Notes under the pieces: model-generated
Seen by the model: only the letters and a program-made list of their open reading frames with translations
The model's database searches: none
What the model was told of the DNA's origin: nothing
Translations under genes and position numbers: made by a program
Origin: Hippopus hippopus
Taxonomy: Eukaryota > Mollusca > Bivalvia > Cardiida > Cardiidae
NCBI GenBank assembly: GCA_946811185.2
Contig: OX328105.1
Coordinates: 30,817,394-30,881,393 of the forward strand
Reading direction: 5' to 3'
DNA length: 64,000 nucleotides
Part shown: positions 33,017 through 45,558 of the stretch, in pieces
Position numbering within the stretch: the stretch's first letter is position 1
Layout: every line of letters begins with the position of its first letter

Positions 33017-33745
33017 CTGAAACCTTGGTAAAACGTGCAGTTTGGTGCATCATCTTGATGTTAACCTTGCAGTCGTCACAACTCGGCCGATTCCGTACCT
33101 ACATCTAACCTCGTCCGTATAACGGTCCTTTCCATTTGAACAGCGAATCACGTGATCTTTATACATGGCGCGCCACTGTCAGTCGTTTAGCAACGACATA
33201 AACAACCTCGATGAAGTTATTCACATCTGTTTATCTGTCGGTGAAAACTTTCAGTTGCAATTGATAAACCACGTTAAATAATGAATGTACGAACTGTTTG
33301 CCAAACCCAACTAAAATATAGTGAGAAAGATTTCGATAGAAAATTGAAACTGAAGTTTTCTTTTTTAAGAGGAGCCTTACAATTTTCAGAACGGTAAACT
33401 GGCGTATTTCCGGGTATGTACCGATCTGGTGCATATCAATCCACCAGATACAGCCGAGGGATTTGATGGCTCCCATCACTCGAGGTATGCCGAATGGTTA
33501 ACCTTGATCGATGCCGCCATTTTGGATGTTGTGTTGACTGTGTAGTCATGTATACGGGGCTCCCGAAAGGGAAACTGCTTTTACATTGGTTTTGCCAGTG
33601 TACATGATATATATGTTCGGGGAATATTATCCAATCAGATCAAGAGAGATTTCTTTGCAGTATAATAATATAAGTCCTATATCACGACGTATGCTCTAAG
33701 CCTCCTGATCTTGGCCAACAATATTCCGAACTACAATTAGACTTA
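33017..33745. other. No gene seen; CpG-richer than surroundings
   Basis: This stretch has more CG dinucleotides (for example GGCGCGCC near 33167) than the AT-rich neighbours. No exon can be supported. Confidence 0.35.
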
Positions 33746-34010
33746 AATCATGCTCTTTGTAAAGGGGGTTTCATGCATCTGCAAAAAAATATCGACCCTA
33801 GCCAGTAGGCCTGTACAGTCTCCGCAGGCTGGCCTGGGTAGAAACTTTTTGCTTTTTGTAATTTTCTGCATGTCAAAGGACCACTTAAACTGATGGTTCA
33901 GCCGGTTGTATGGCAAAATGGATTTTGTGGATCCATAGCCATGTGATGACTTGCTTGGTATCAAGCACCACGGAGATGCATCAAAACTCCTTTTCCCAGA
34001 GCACGAGTCA
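33746..34010 (+). mobile_element. Family C MITE
   Basis: 'TCATGCTCTTTGTAAAGGGGG..' to 'TTTTCCCAGAGCACGAGTCA', with the core CAGTCTCCGCAGGCTGGCCTGG and ATGGATTTTGTGGATCCATA. Confidence 0.7.
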
Positions 34011-34978
34011 ATTATATTTGGTACCAAAAGTTTTAAAAGTTGGTTTTCTCATATTTTTGTAGACTATTATAATCTAGTAGATATTGTTTGCAACTGAATT
34101 AATTAATTAATCTACCGAATTATCTTGTATGTCTTAAAAGTGGTATATTGACCTAGTCATCAATTTGAATGCTGCAGGATACGAGTTTAAGAGATTATTT
34201 ATATGTAGCCTGAGTTCTAAGACGAGCATTTTTTTCATTTATGTTTTCTGATGTTTTCTTATCAAAGATTTCGAACGCAACTAACAAATCATTGCCAAAG
34301 ATCTTTATAGACCGTAGTGTGATAATAAGGAGTCCCAGAGAAATTGTTGGCCTTTGGATAGTTCGATCGCTGACGTTTACTTTTTAGGTGATAACCTGTC
34401 AGAATTAACCTTCTTATGGCCCGTCAGACTGAAGTCCCGTGAAGACAAATCACCCCTGTGTTTCAAGAAAAATAGTTCCACAAAGATCACTGAACAGACG
34501 CGTCTGTGTCATTTGATATGTGAAAAAAACATGCAGACTGAAAATCTGTGCAAGCCAATTACGGTACATAAACAATGAATTTCAGAGTTAAATGTCATAG
34601 AAATGGCTCTAGTTTTGAAATTAGTCTCGTTTGCCAGCTTTGACGTGACCTAGTTCATAAGGTCTACATGGCGGATAAATGAGGTTAGATGCACCCCAAA
34701 ACACCCCAGACCACTAGAAAAACCACCCAAACCGCTATGAAAATCACCCAAACAATTTTCCTAAAACCTAAAACCGCACGCACGCAAAACGCATAGATAC
34801 ACGATTTTATGGAATAGAGTTATGAAGTAATGCTATCAGTCCTAAAAAATATGTTGTCAACCGTCAGATAAATGAATTTTTAATAAGTTTGTCCATTGTA
34901 AAAACCGATTTGCTTGCAAATTTCTACCATCGCCTTCTACAAGCAGTTTCAGTACTTTGATTTTTACAGACCTTCAGG
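34011..34978. other. Upstream region of deacetylase-like gene 1
   Basis: No exon or repeat was recognised. No clear TATA box is seen in the last 100 bases before the ATG at 34979. Confidence 0.4.
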
Positions 34979-37900
34979 ATGTTGTATCGTATTGTATTAC
35001 TGACCGCTCTCCTCGGGACTACTCTACAACAGGCCTGTGATCCAGCTAAATGCAAACTCCCCGACTGTAGATGTTTCAACGATCCAAAACCACCTGGCGA
35101 TTTGCCGGTTAGTAATTAAGATATATAAGCTATCACCTCTTTTGAGAAAAGGCTTTTGAAAAGTCTATTTGAGCCATGCTCTGTGAAAAGGGGGTTTAAT
35201 GCATCTGCAAAGAGAATCGACCCCGGTCAGGCTGCACAATCTGCGCAGGCTGACCTGGGTTGGTACTTTTTAATATTGGTCAATTGTCTGCATGTCAATA
35301 GACAAGAACACCTCATGATTCAGCCGGTCGCTAAAAAAAGATTTTATGGAACCATAAATTATGTGAAGACTTGCTCTTTTTTTTGGAAAACAGTTAAATC
35401 CAAAGAACACTATATACGTTTTACTGCACACTGGTATTTTTAACATTGCACAGGAAGTGTAGTCTCATCCATGATCTACGTTGCCTACTACTTTGTGACA
35501 TATTCTGTCTTACACTCGTACTCACGGTCTATATATAACAACAGGTATTCTACAAGACTAGGTAGTAGTAACACAGACTTTTTGCCATGATATAAGAGTA
35601 GATGGCAAATGAAATGACAAAATTACCAAAACGACGGACAAATTTGATGCAAACTACATGTATGTTTAGCAAACCACGTCTCGTGACATAGTGTATATAT
35701 TGTCCAAACGATATGTACACACACCCTTGTTAAATTCATATTAAGAAGTCAAAGTGATGTGACTTGGTCTGCTAATAACTTTTTTTTTTCAGGAATTCCT
35801 CGTGATGGTGAATTCGTCATTTAATCGGCCAGATCTTTTATGCAGTGTATCAAAGCTATCGTTTTATTTCTCAAGCGTCTAATAATATCGTTGTTGCTAT
35901 ACATAGATTCTTGGTGGGAGCGTATAACTAGAAGCCACAAGCGGTTCCTTACTATCTTACTTTTCAAGACAGCGTTGATCAGGAATCATGCGTCGAAAAC
36001 TTTTCTACCATGAAGTCTTTAAAGAGGTATCTTTATGGTACATCATTACGTGTTATCACACTGAGGTCAAAGTCAAGTTGTGTGCTCGAGTCGAACGTAG
36101 CACTGACTAAAGATCGGCGATAACTGCTTCTCTTATTTTCTGGAACAATTTCAAATTGGTCAGCTACATGTTTAAATGTACCACGCGCAGGAATGCACTT
36201 TTGCCATGAGCGAATGTTCTACATCAACCTGTTGTATGAATTATGTCTTTATTTCATTTTTAATTTTACACACAGATTGCCGAAATTCCACAAATAATTA
36301 TGGTATCTGGCGAAGGAACTGTCAATTTTGAGAACGTTGAATACTATCGAGAACTCTTTCAGGTTTGCTAAAAGATTTTAATTATTATCATCATCATGTT
36401 GTTAATTAAAATTAGAAACATCATCATCAGTTGCAGCATTATCTACAGAAATTAAGTGATTGAAAGTAGCAACATCCTAACTATGGTAATTCTTTAAAGT
36501 TCCTTTGCTTTTCAGCAGTTTTTGAATAAACACCAAAACATTACTTTCCACGTTTGCCTCACCCTATGAGGGTAAATCACATATATCTGAGCCAGGCTTT
36601 GTGAAAAAGGGGCTTAAAACATGTATCTGCAAATAGTATCGACCAAGGTCAGCCTGCGCAGTCCGCGCCGAAACAATTAGCTATTGGTCAATTTTCTGCA
36701 TGTCCAAGGCATAATCTATACATCGATTGTCGATTGTTAGACAAAACGAATTTTGTAGATCCATAATTTTAAGATGACCCGCTTGGTATCAAGCATCACG
36801 GAGATGCATTAAGCCCTCTTTTGCCCGAGTGCGGCTCAAGATCACTTTGTCAAGAAACCTGTACGCGGCTGTTCGTATCAACATTGATCATCATTGTGGT
36901 GTCCGTGATTGTGAGGTAGAGCGTCGGTCTCGTAACCACAAGGTCCCGAGTTCGATATCCGGGAGTGGGAGTCGTCTTTGGGACTGTTCATCTGCCAACA
37001 CATTCGGTGCGAGCACTGGTTTAGTTCCCAGGAAGTAGAATCGAGAGAGATTATTAGTATAAGTTGTAAGAACTTGTTTCTCAATCGATGTAAACTAAGC
37101 CCCCTATATTTAAACTTTGATCAAGTAAGACTAAAGAGAAAAAGAAATTACAACGGCTTCACTGTATGTGTTTTAAGATTGATAACCCTAACGGGTGTCC
37201 AGCCCGAGGCACATTCTTCATTGAGGACCAGGGATCTGACTATCTATTGATCAAGTCCTTGTATGACGACGGCAATGAGATTGGAATCAACTCAGCAGAC
37301 GGTTCTACGCCAGGATCATCTACAAACTGGATTCAAATGCTGAAAAGTAAGTCTTCTTACACCTGAAAACCACTTGGGCTTATTGTCAACCGTAATAGTG
37401 ACCCAAACAAATATTCTCTTTTCCATACCATTTGATAGGAAGGAGAAAAATAAAAGCTTTGAGGGAAATCTAGATGCATGGCAATGTAAGGTTAATTAAC
37501 TTTCTTTTTTCTCCCAGAATTATATAACAAGAGGTCCATGATGGCCCTAAAGTCGCTAACCTGAGTCTTTTGACCAAACATGACCCATTTTCAATCTCTT
37601 CTGAGATATCATGACAAACAATCTACTAAGCTTTCATAATTATTGGACTGAAAATTTGGCCTCTAGCATGTACACAAGCTTTTTCTAGAATTTCTCTCAG
37701 TGACCTACTTTTTAGCCAACCATAGCCAATTTTCCAATTGTAGATATTATCAAAACAAAGATCCTGACCACCTTTCATAAGTATTGGTCAGAAAATGTGG
37801 CCTATAGAGCATACACAAGGTTTTTCTAAGATTTGACCTACTGACCTAGTTTTTGAACCAACATGACCGATTTTCGAAGTCATCTGAGATGTCATCAAGT

Positions 37901-40900
37901 CAAACATTCTGACCAACTTTCAAGAAATTTGGACTGAAAATGTGACTTCTAGTGCGTACACAAGGTTTCTTTTAAGATTTGACCTAGTTTTTGCCCAACA
38001 TGACCCATTTTCAAAGTTGTCCGAGATATCATCATGACAAACATTCTGACCAAATTTCAAGAGTTTTGGACTGAAAATGTGGCCTCTAGAGCGTACACAA
38101 GGTTTTTCTAAAATATGACCTAGTAACCTACTTTTTAAACAGACAGGACCCATTTTCGATCTCGTCTGAGATATTATCAAAACAAACATTCTGACCGACA
38201 AACATTCTGACCAGCTTTCAAGAGTTTTGGACTGAAAATGTGGCTTCTAGAACCTACACAAGGTTTTTCTAAGATTTGACCTAGTGACCTAGTTTTTGAC
38301 CCGACATGACCCATTTTCAAACTCGTCTGAGATATTATTAAGACAAACATTCTGACGTAGTTTCATGAATATCTGACTGAAAATGTTACCTCTAGAGCGT
38401 ACACAAGGTTTTTCTAAGATTTGACCTAGTGACCTACTTTTTCATCTGAAATGACCCATTTTTCGATCTCGTCCGAGATATCATCAAGACAAACATTCTG
38501 ACCAAGTTTCATGAGTATCTGACTGAAAATGAGGCCTCTAGAGCGTACACAAGGATTTTCTAAGATTTGACCTAGTGACCTAGTTTTTGACCCAATATAA
38601 CCCATTTTCAAAGTTGTCCGAGATATAATCAAGACAAAAATTCTGAACAACTTTCAAGAGTTTTGGACTGAAAATGTGGCCTCTAGAGCGTACACAAGGT
38701 TTTTCTTATATTTGACCTAGTGACATAGTTTTTGATCCGAAATGATCCATTTTTGGATTCGTCCAAGATATCATCAAGACAAATATTCTGACCTACTTTC
38801 AAGACTTTTGGATTGAAAATGTGGCCTCTAGAAACGTACACAAGGTTTTTCTAAGACTTGACCTAGTGACCTAGTTTTTGACTCGACATAACCCATTTTC
38901 GAACGCGTCCGAGATATCATCAAGACAAACATTCTGACCAAGTGTCATGAGTATCTGACTGAAAATGTAGCCTCTAGAGCGTACACAAGGTTTTTCTAAG
39001 ATTTGACCTAGTGACCTAGTTTTTGACCCGATATGACCAATTTTCACAGTTGTCCGAGATATCATCAAGACAAATATTCTGACCAACTTTCAAGAGTTTT
39101 GGACTGAAAATGTGGCCTCTAGAGTGTACACAAGGTTTTTCTAAGATTTGACCTAGTGACCTAGTTTTTGACCCTACCTGACCCATTTTCGAACTTGTCC
39201 GAGATATCTTAAGACAAACATTCTGACCAAATTTCATGAGTATCTGACTGAAAATTTGGCCTCTAGAGCGTACACAAGGTTTTTCTAATATTTGACCTAG
39301 TGACCTAGTTTTTGATCCAAAATGACCCATTTTTGGACTCGTCCAAGATATCATCAAGACAAACATTCTGCCCTACTTTCAAGATTTTTGGATTGAAAAT
39401 GTGGCCTCTAGAGCGTACACAAGGTTTTTCTAAGATTTGACCTAGTGACCTACTTTTTGACCCGACATAACCCATTTTCGAACTCGTCCAAGATATAATC
39501 ACGACAAACATTCTGACCAAGTTTCATGAGTATCTGACTGAAAATATGGCTTCTAGAGCGTACACAAGGTTTTTCTAAGATTTGACCTAGTGACCTAGTT
39601 TTTGACCCGATATGACCCATTTTCAAAGTTGTCCGAGATATCATCAAGACAAACATTCTGACCAGCTTTCAAGAATTTTGGACAAAAAATGTGGCCTCTA
39701 GAGCGTACACAAGGTTTTTTTAAGATTTGACCTAGTGACCTAGTTTTTGACCCGACATGACCCATTTTCAAACACGTCTGAGATATTATTAAGACAAACA
39801 TTCTGACGCAGTTTCATGAGTATCTGACTGAAAATGTGGCCTCTAGAGCGTACACAAGGTTTTTCTAAGATTTGATCTAGTGACCTAGTTTTTGACCCTA
39901 CATGACCCATTTCCGAACTCGTCCGAGATATTATAGTGACAAACATTCTGACCAAGTTTCATGAGTATCGGACAGAAAATGTGGGCTCTAGAGTGTACAC
40001 AAGGTAAAAGTTGACGACGGACGACGCACGACGGACGCCGGACACAGCACGATCACAAAAGCTCACCATGAGCACTTTGTGCTCAGGTGAGCTAAGAAAT
40101 GGTCTATAATATGGAAATAGAATGATTGTTTAATACTTGGTCACGCGCTTGATCCAGACATCTGCAAATACAGACGGACCATGCTTTGAAATTAGGCCCT
40201 TCAGTGCAAGTTATCCCTCGGAGTTCGCTTGTTGAAATCTAATTTATGTAACCTTTCATGCATATGTCCAAGATATGAGAAAAACAGATCGTTATCTATT
40301 AAATAAGCGTACTATTGCTAGTATTCCTATTGATAAAGTTGTGTTCAAATATGGAAAAAAATGTCTTTGATTTTTATACAGGTATACATTTACAGCATGT
40401 TTGTTTATCTAAGGTACAAATTCCAACAGTAGCAGTTACATAACGGCGGACAGTGCACTTTTCAATGCGTATTTGTGTCCCTCTGGATGACGCAACAAAA
40501 TCTTCCCAACATTACTGAGATTGAAACAAGGAAAACAGTTTTCATGCATGTATTTACCAAACATTCCTTCTGTTTCATTCTAGACGTACAGTCCAAGCTA
40601 AATGACGCTGGAGTTGACATAAAAGATGTACTTGGTGTCAGAGTACCACAGTTAGCTATTGGTGGAACAGACGAATTTATCGGTGAGTTATCACGCGGCT
40701 TTCGCTATTAGAAACTCGCTATGGCTCTGTGTAAAATAATTTTTGTCGATGGCTCCGCCTCCATGAAAGAAATTAAAGAAATTCCAGTCGATTGTCTTCG
40801 ATGCTTTAGGTTTTGTGCATCAACCTATGTTGCTGAAAAATATGCTTGATGTTGTTGTTTAAGCTCTGAACCTTTTCTCTTTCATTTTGTCACTTTTAAT

Positions 40901-43900
40901 TCTCTTAACAAACCGTTTAGTAGGCAGCACAAGTGTTTATTCATGTCCCTCTGCAACAAATTGGCAGCTGACGATTAAAGCAATTGAAAATATCCCGCTT
41001 GTCAACTAGAAATAATCAAAATTGAATCAAGCTCTGATACATGAATACAAATGAAAGTATTATGGAAAAATAGAAAATTTTCTTTTTCCACAATCACCTC
41101 TGAAAATGGTCTTCTGCGAGACGCAAACAGACGTCTACCGGAAATAAGGAGATAAATTGCGCTAGTATCTTTATAGGTATAGGCACCCAAGGTTTGCTGT
41201 ACGATTCTTCTTGCACCAGCGTGAGCATGTCTAACAAGGAAAGTTTTATTTGGCCATTCACCTACAATTCTGTACCAGGACCAAACTGTGATAATGGCGT
41301 CGAACCTGACAAGGAGTTTGATGGTTGGTATACTTGACTTTTTGGCTAATGCTTGAAAGTTCTGTCTTGTGCTCAACAGAGCGATGTATGATGATCTCTT
41401 CATTTTTACAACGTTTCTTTTTATTTTCTTTTGAGCGACAAAATACTTCATAAACTGTTGTTGGAAAAAAGAACTTTTAAATACGGGCTGAGCTGATCAT
41501 GACTTTAAGTTGTATACATGTGCCCGGTATAGGACTCTTACTCTTACAACTTCGTTTCTGCGTGCCTTACAGAATCAAAATCTTTGATTACATGTTATTC
41601 ATGAAAATGCACTATTTCAAAACTGAGTAAATCTCAGAAAGGATGTCAAAACGCATCTGTCTAGATGATTATACAGATGCTAATTGAAGACTGACTGAAC
41701 TGTGCTTTACAATCATATTTTGAATATTTTTGTAGTCAATACATTGCATGTGGATGTATTCGAAAAATATGTATATGAAGATATTTATTCCGTTTTTTAA
41801 TTCGCTTTCATGTTAGAGCATATTTAAAAAAATCTACAATTAGCGGATCGTTTGGCCATCTCCTGCATCAATAACTGCCTGACAGTAATGTCACACCGAC
41901 AGAAATACTGTTGAAAGCTTAAACCATATCCAAATAGAAAAAAAACTTTCATTGTTTCAGCTAAATGGGAGGCTCCAATTGCTGATCTTCACGATTTAAC
42001 ACCGGATGCTTTACCCTGCGTTGTTCCCTCCGCCTGCAGAAATATCACTACCAAGAGAGACGCTTTTGATCTATTTTTCTCAGCGTAAGAAAATTCATAT
42101 TAATTCGTATGCATGTGTATGTGTATTATTAAAACATTTTTCATTAATTAGTGATTATGCAGAACGACCGACTCAATTAAGAAATATCAACATTTTTGCT
42201 TTATTCTCACAGAGTCTGGTTATAAATTGTTCAGTCATATGTTTCCTTTTGCCCCAAGCCCTAATATAAATCAAAACAAACCAACGAATCTCAGATTTTT
42301 GTTCTGTTTTTTGTGTGTGTGTGTTAGGGTTTAGTTTAAATAGGACTGGAATTTTAAAGAAAGTCCGTACTTTGTATGAGGGCATCCATGTTGACATGAT
42401 GATTCTTCGTAATAAAAGATAATCACCGAAAGACGTGAACGTTATAAAATGCTTCTTTTTTACTTTTGATTCACAACAATTTTTCATTTTTCATTCCGAA
42501 GTAGTTATGTGACCTCGACTTTGCAAATTTTGACGATCCACTTGAAGATTATTCGGTGATAATAAAAAGGTAGTTAATCATTTCTCAACAAAGCTTTGAT
42601 GGTAATAAAAGCGTAGGTACTGATTTCTTTATAAAATGGAGGGAATTGTGGAGATTGCGGCAAATGATATGTACATGTAAAATTAACTGTTGAATTCTTT
42701 CTTTTCTGTTGAGGACCTGTTGAGGACTAAAAGAACTCACGAAATGAGTAGACTAATACCTCACGGAAATCTACACCATTATAAGAAACAACCATACTGA
42801 AATTTTCAGTAACTATACATTTTTCCTGTGATTGCAAAGCAAAATATTAATCTACAAGTTTTTACTTGAATTCATGTAAATTCTTGAAATATCAATATAT
42901 TCTTGCAGCAGTCAGTCTGTTTTTCAAAGATATGTCTTCAAATTCATTGTACATTTTTAACCTGGTCTGACTGCGACAGGACCAAAAGCTGAGTTTAGTT
43001 AAACATGCTTTTACTTTATTTCTGGAAAGACAATCTGGAACGGAACAGATCACACTCATGAGGAAAACTCTTCTTCGTTTCGAAATCCTATATATCAAAT
43101 TTCTGTGTTGCGGTTGTAGATTTGTATGCTGAAAGTGTCGTCACTTTTTCAGACAAGTCGCTCCAAGCGCTGCAAAGCAAAGGTCTGTGGCTTGAGATGA
43201 GACTAAGGTCATTGACCGTTGAGTATCATTGAATGTAACGAGGCTTGCTCCTTATAAATGTCAGTTTTTATTTCTTTGGCCTGCCCTGTCAGTTCTGTTA
43301 TGCGCACAAAGTTATTTTAATACAGTTTTTTCTATCTGAAATCTACTCCTGATTCGGCTTTTAGGTTTAATGACCACTACAGCGGAGGTCGAACACCAAT
43401 GCATGTGATCGTGGACCCGGCTTGGGCTAAGAATACTGACTTCAGAGAGGGAACCATCGAGTTTTTACAGTACATAAGAGCCGCTTTCGGAGTAAGTTCT
43501 TTCTTTTTATCTAAACCAGATGGATCTGTTACACAACTTTTAACAGTATTCTAGTCACCTCACGGAAGCAGCTTATGTATATTTTCCCTAAGTTTCACCA
43601 ACTCTATGCAAGGGGGCTGCAGTGTCTTGCTGGAATGTACTTCCATGTACTAAACGCCAACAACGGGGGTCTAATCGGAAAAGCACGAATCTTATAAATC
43701 TTGCGTCCCAACCTCTCACACGCGGAGGTCCTCTACCTCCATGTCAAGATATATCTGTCTTTATTGACTTAGTATCATCTGTACTTTCCACATCCTCAGT
43801 ATCTCAAGATTATTTGTTGTCTTAAGTCGTTTCGTATTTGACCAAATTGCACTGGTCATTGTAAGTGCCACAGTTTTAAAGTATGCTGAGCGTTGATGTC

Positions 43901-44939
43901 TGACTGCATGCATGTCTAGTCAGTAGTTCTAGTCAGTGGTTCGAGAAATAGAGGGCCTTACATCAGTGTTGTTGTATTACCAGTTTCCTTTTATCACATA
44001 AAACGAACGACAGACAGACTTCATTAACACCTTTAGCTCATACGTGTATACTGTTTACTGGTTCATGTTTACAGGTGTAGTTCTGTTTTAAATGTGCACA
44101 TTCATAAAAAGATATTTTCTTGGCAATGCCATTGAAAGTAGAATGATAAAGTTTTTGAGGGCGCAAACAAAATTATTTCCAAAAGTTTACTGACTTGAAG
44201 TAACTACTGCAGCATTCCATTTTCTTGTCAAACATGAAAAACATAAAAACTTTCTCGAGTGTCTACATCATTGATGTAATGACGTCATACGGACAGATTA
44301 AATTAGAATCAAAGGTGTGGAATAATTCTATCCAATCTTTCCAATCCACATTTACTTTAATTATAACACAGCTGTCTGCTGCAGTTTGTTGCAAAAGTCA
44401 GTGGGTTAATGTTTTAACCACAAAAGTCAGACTTTACACAATCGTGCAAGATAAGGTTTTATAAAGTATTGTTGAAAAAGGAGAAAATGCTGGTTACCGG
44501 CATTTTCTAGTATTCAAACAATGTTTCTACCCTATCAAAGACAGAAATAATCATGTAACTGCACTTAATTTGTCGCCTACGTATGTTTAAAATTTGACCC
44601 TGTACAGAATTTTGTCGTTTGGTACAGTGTAAATGTGCTTTATCTATATCGGATAAATTCGATATTTCTTTGTCATCTTGTTTTGGCATATTCTGTGTAT
44701 GGTACTCATGACTGACGGTTCACGGGCAATTACTAGCGAACGGTGCGAGTAGCCGATGGGAAAAGTCAAAATACAGTCCTTACAAACTTATATGCATGTA
44801 TATATCAGAAACAACCGACAAGCATTTCTATTTACAGGACAATGTTTGGATTGTGCCGATTGCCAAAGCTCTTATGTGGGTTCAGGACCCGGTACCAATT
44901 GCCAACCTGACAGATTTCCAGCCTTGGGCATGTGCATAA
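34979..44939 (+). CDS. Secreted chitin-deacetylase-like protein 1, probable pseudoenzyme (8 exons, 327 aa)
   Basis: Exons: 34979-35107, 36276-36362, 37178-37346, 40584-40682, 41177-41323, 41961-42084, 43365-43491, 44838-44939. Intron phases are 0, 0, 1, 1, 1, 2, 0. The product starts with a signal peptide (about residues 1-19), then a Cys-rich stretch CDPAKCKLPDCRC typical of arthropod-type chitin deacetylases, then the polysaccharide-deacetylase (NodB-like) domain. Landmarks are IPQIIMV (47-53), NPNGCPARGTFF (75-86), RVP (148-150), LLYDSSCTS (168-176), WPFTY (187-191), DPAW (269-272) and VWIVP (297-301), ending TDFQPWACA. Normal members have TFDD, HSxxH and a His before AAW; here these read SGEG (54-57), NSADG (110-114) and D269, so the catalytic Asp, both zinc His and the catalytic His are all missing. 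Deacetylation is therefore unlikely; binding of chitin or a related glycan outside the cell is inferred. N238-I-T is a glycosylation sequon. AATAAA follows at 45090. Confidence 0.9.
35170..35378 (+). mobile_element. Family C MITE in intron 1 of gene 1
   Basis: TGAGCCATGCTCTGTGAAAA at the left, with the core AGGCTGCACAATCTGCGCAG and 'CATGATTCAGCCGG'. The right end is lost near 35378. It starts about 60 bases after exon 1. Confidence 0.65.
36588..36839 (+). mobile_element. Family C MITE in intron 2 of gene 1
   Basis: TGAGCCAGGCTTTGTGAAAA to GAGTGCGGCTCA. The core hairpin has lost its right arm (AGTCCGCGCC joins straight to GAAACAATTAGC). Confidence 0.65.
36896..37110 (+). mobile_element. tRNA-derived SINE in intron 2 of gene 1
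   Basis: An A-box-like TGAGGTAGAGCGTCGGTC (about 36911) and a B-box-like GGTCCCGAGTTCGATATCC (about 36942-36960) stand at tRNA-like spacing, followed by a non-tRNA body. It ends about 70 bases before exon 3, so it borders the acceptor of the intron that only gene 1 has. Confidence 0.65.
37526..40095 (+). mobile_element. Helitron/Helentron-like element with ~145-bp tandem array, in intron 3 of gene 1
   Basis: It starts AACAAGAGGTCCATGATGGC and ends GAGCACTTTGTGCTC then AGGTGAGCTAA. The array (about 37560-40010) has roughly 16 units with a period of 145-146. Unlike the element at 21852 it has no extra 3' block beyond GGACGCCGGACA. On the minus strand each unit leaves an open frame of about 70 codons with near-identical peptide, which is a by-product of a unit length that disrupts the frame between units and not a real gene. 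Confidence 0.75.
37560..40010 (+). repeat. Tandem array, ~145 bp x ~16, each with a TGACCTAGTGACCT-type direct repeat
   Basis: Units are marked by 'TAGAGCGTACACAAGG' near 37811, 37957, 38092, 38257, 38398, 38544, 38690, 38836, 38982, 39127, 39270, 39416, 39561, 39707, 39852 and 39997. TGACCTAGTGACCT is exact in about ten units (for example near 38276, 38567, 38858, 39003, 39149, 39292, 39583 and 39728). The later units are more alike than the first few, consistent with recent expansion toward the 3' side. Confidence 0.85.
42085..43364. other. Intron 6 of gene 1; nothing else recognised
   Basis: AT-rich intronic sequence with a (GT)n-like run (TGTGTGTGTGT) near 42311-42324. No MITE of the four main families was recognised. 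Confidence 0.45.
43492..44440. other. Intron 7 of gene 1, no feature in first ~950 bases
   Basis: No exon or repeat family was recognised. Confidence 0.4.
44440..44630 (-). mobile_element. Decayed family A MITE in intron 7 of gene 1
   Basis: The hairpin is GTTGAAAAAGGAGAAAATGC with GCATTTTCTAGTATTC, tip GCTGGTTACCGGC. On the right are CAATGTTTCTACCCT and 'TTTTGTCGTTTGGTA'. Confidence 0.55.
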
Positions 44940-45089
44940 CTTTGTAACAGAAAGTGTTGTCCTGGAAATGACGGGAAGCATACCACTTCGTGATTTTTCA
45001 AGACATTCATCATTTATATATTGATATCCAATTTAGTAATATTACAATTTGCATTCTGTCATTGATAGTTATGATAACTAAAATTTAAG

Positions 45090-45095
45090 AATAAA
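45090..45095 (+). promoter_or_regulatory. Polyadenylation signal of deacetylase-like gene 1
   Basis: AATAAA lies 151 bases after the stop codon (44937-44939), followed by a T-rich stretch (ATTTATTTTTGTTG) around 45120. This is the likely end of the transcript. Confidence 0.55.
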
Positions 45096-45558
45096 GGTTT
45101 ATAAGATCGGTCTTTATAATTTATTTTTGTTGTAATAAATAAACAACATCGTTCTTCGTCTTCTGCAGTGACTAAACTTCCAAATACAAGCACACTGTAT
45201 ACTATTCAAGGAGCTATCAAAATAATAAAACACGGTAGCTCTGTTATTCTCGTTTCACAGCTATATGCAGCACTGGGAGGGTGCAGAAGACCATTCACTG
45301 TTTGCTAAATTTGTTCACAACGCTAATAAACAACTAACACTTTACCAAACGTCTTTTGAAGAATAACATTTTACAATATATTATGGTAAAAGGAGGATAT
45401 TCTGGCACTTAAAGTGTAATGAGTCAAACCACTTCACGAAAATGTAAATATCAAAGACAATAAAAAAAGTGAATGTTGTGTATGAGAGCAGTGATGGGGT
45501 AGTTGCTGTGACGAAAACACTGAGTCATTACCTGTAAAATGGGGTGGTGGGGGGCGTT

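Noticed and set aside
36911..36960. Possible tRNA gene
   Set aside because: A- and B-box-like sequences are present, but no paired acceptor stem or plausible anticodon arm is seen, and a non-tRNA body follows. It is better called a SINE. The same applies to 8731-8785 and 12470-12523.
37920..39955. Series of similar minus-strand open frames of about 70 codons
   Set aside because: They repeat with the 145-base unit of the tandem array, have no signal peptide or domain, and shift frame from unit to unit. They are a by-product of the repeat.
41002..41451. 149-codon minus-strand frame
   Set aside because: It is the antisense shadow of exon 5 of deacetylase-like gene 1 (41177-41323).
34979..44939. 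Gene 1 as a decaying pseudogene
   Set aside because: All eight exons keep frame, splice sites and phases, and conserved structural residues outside the active site. A pseudogene would be expected to carry stops or frameshifts.
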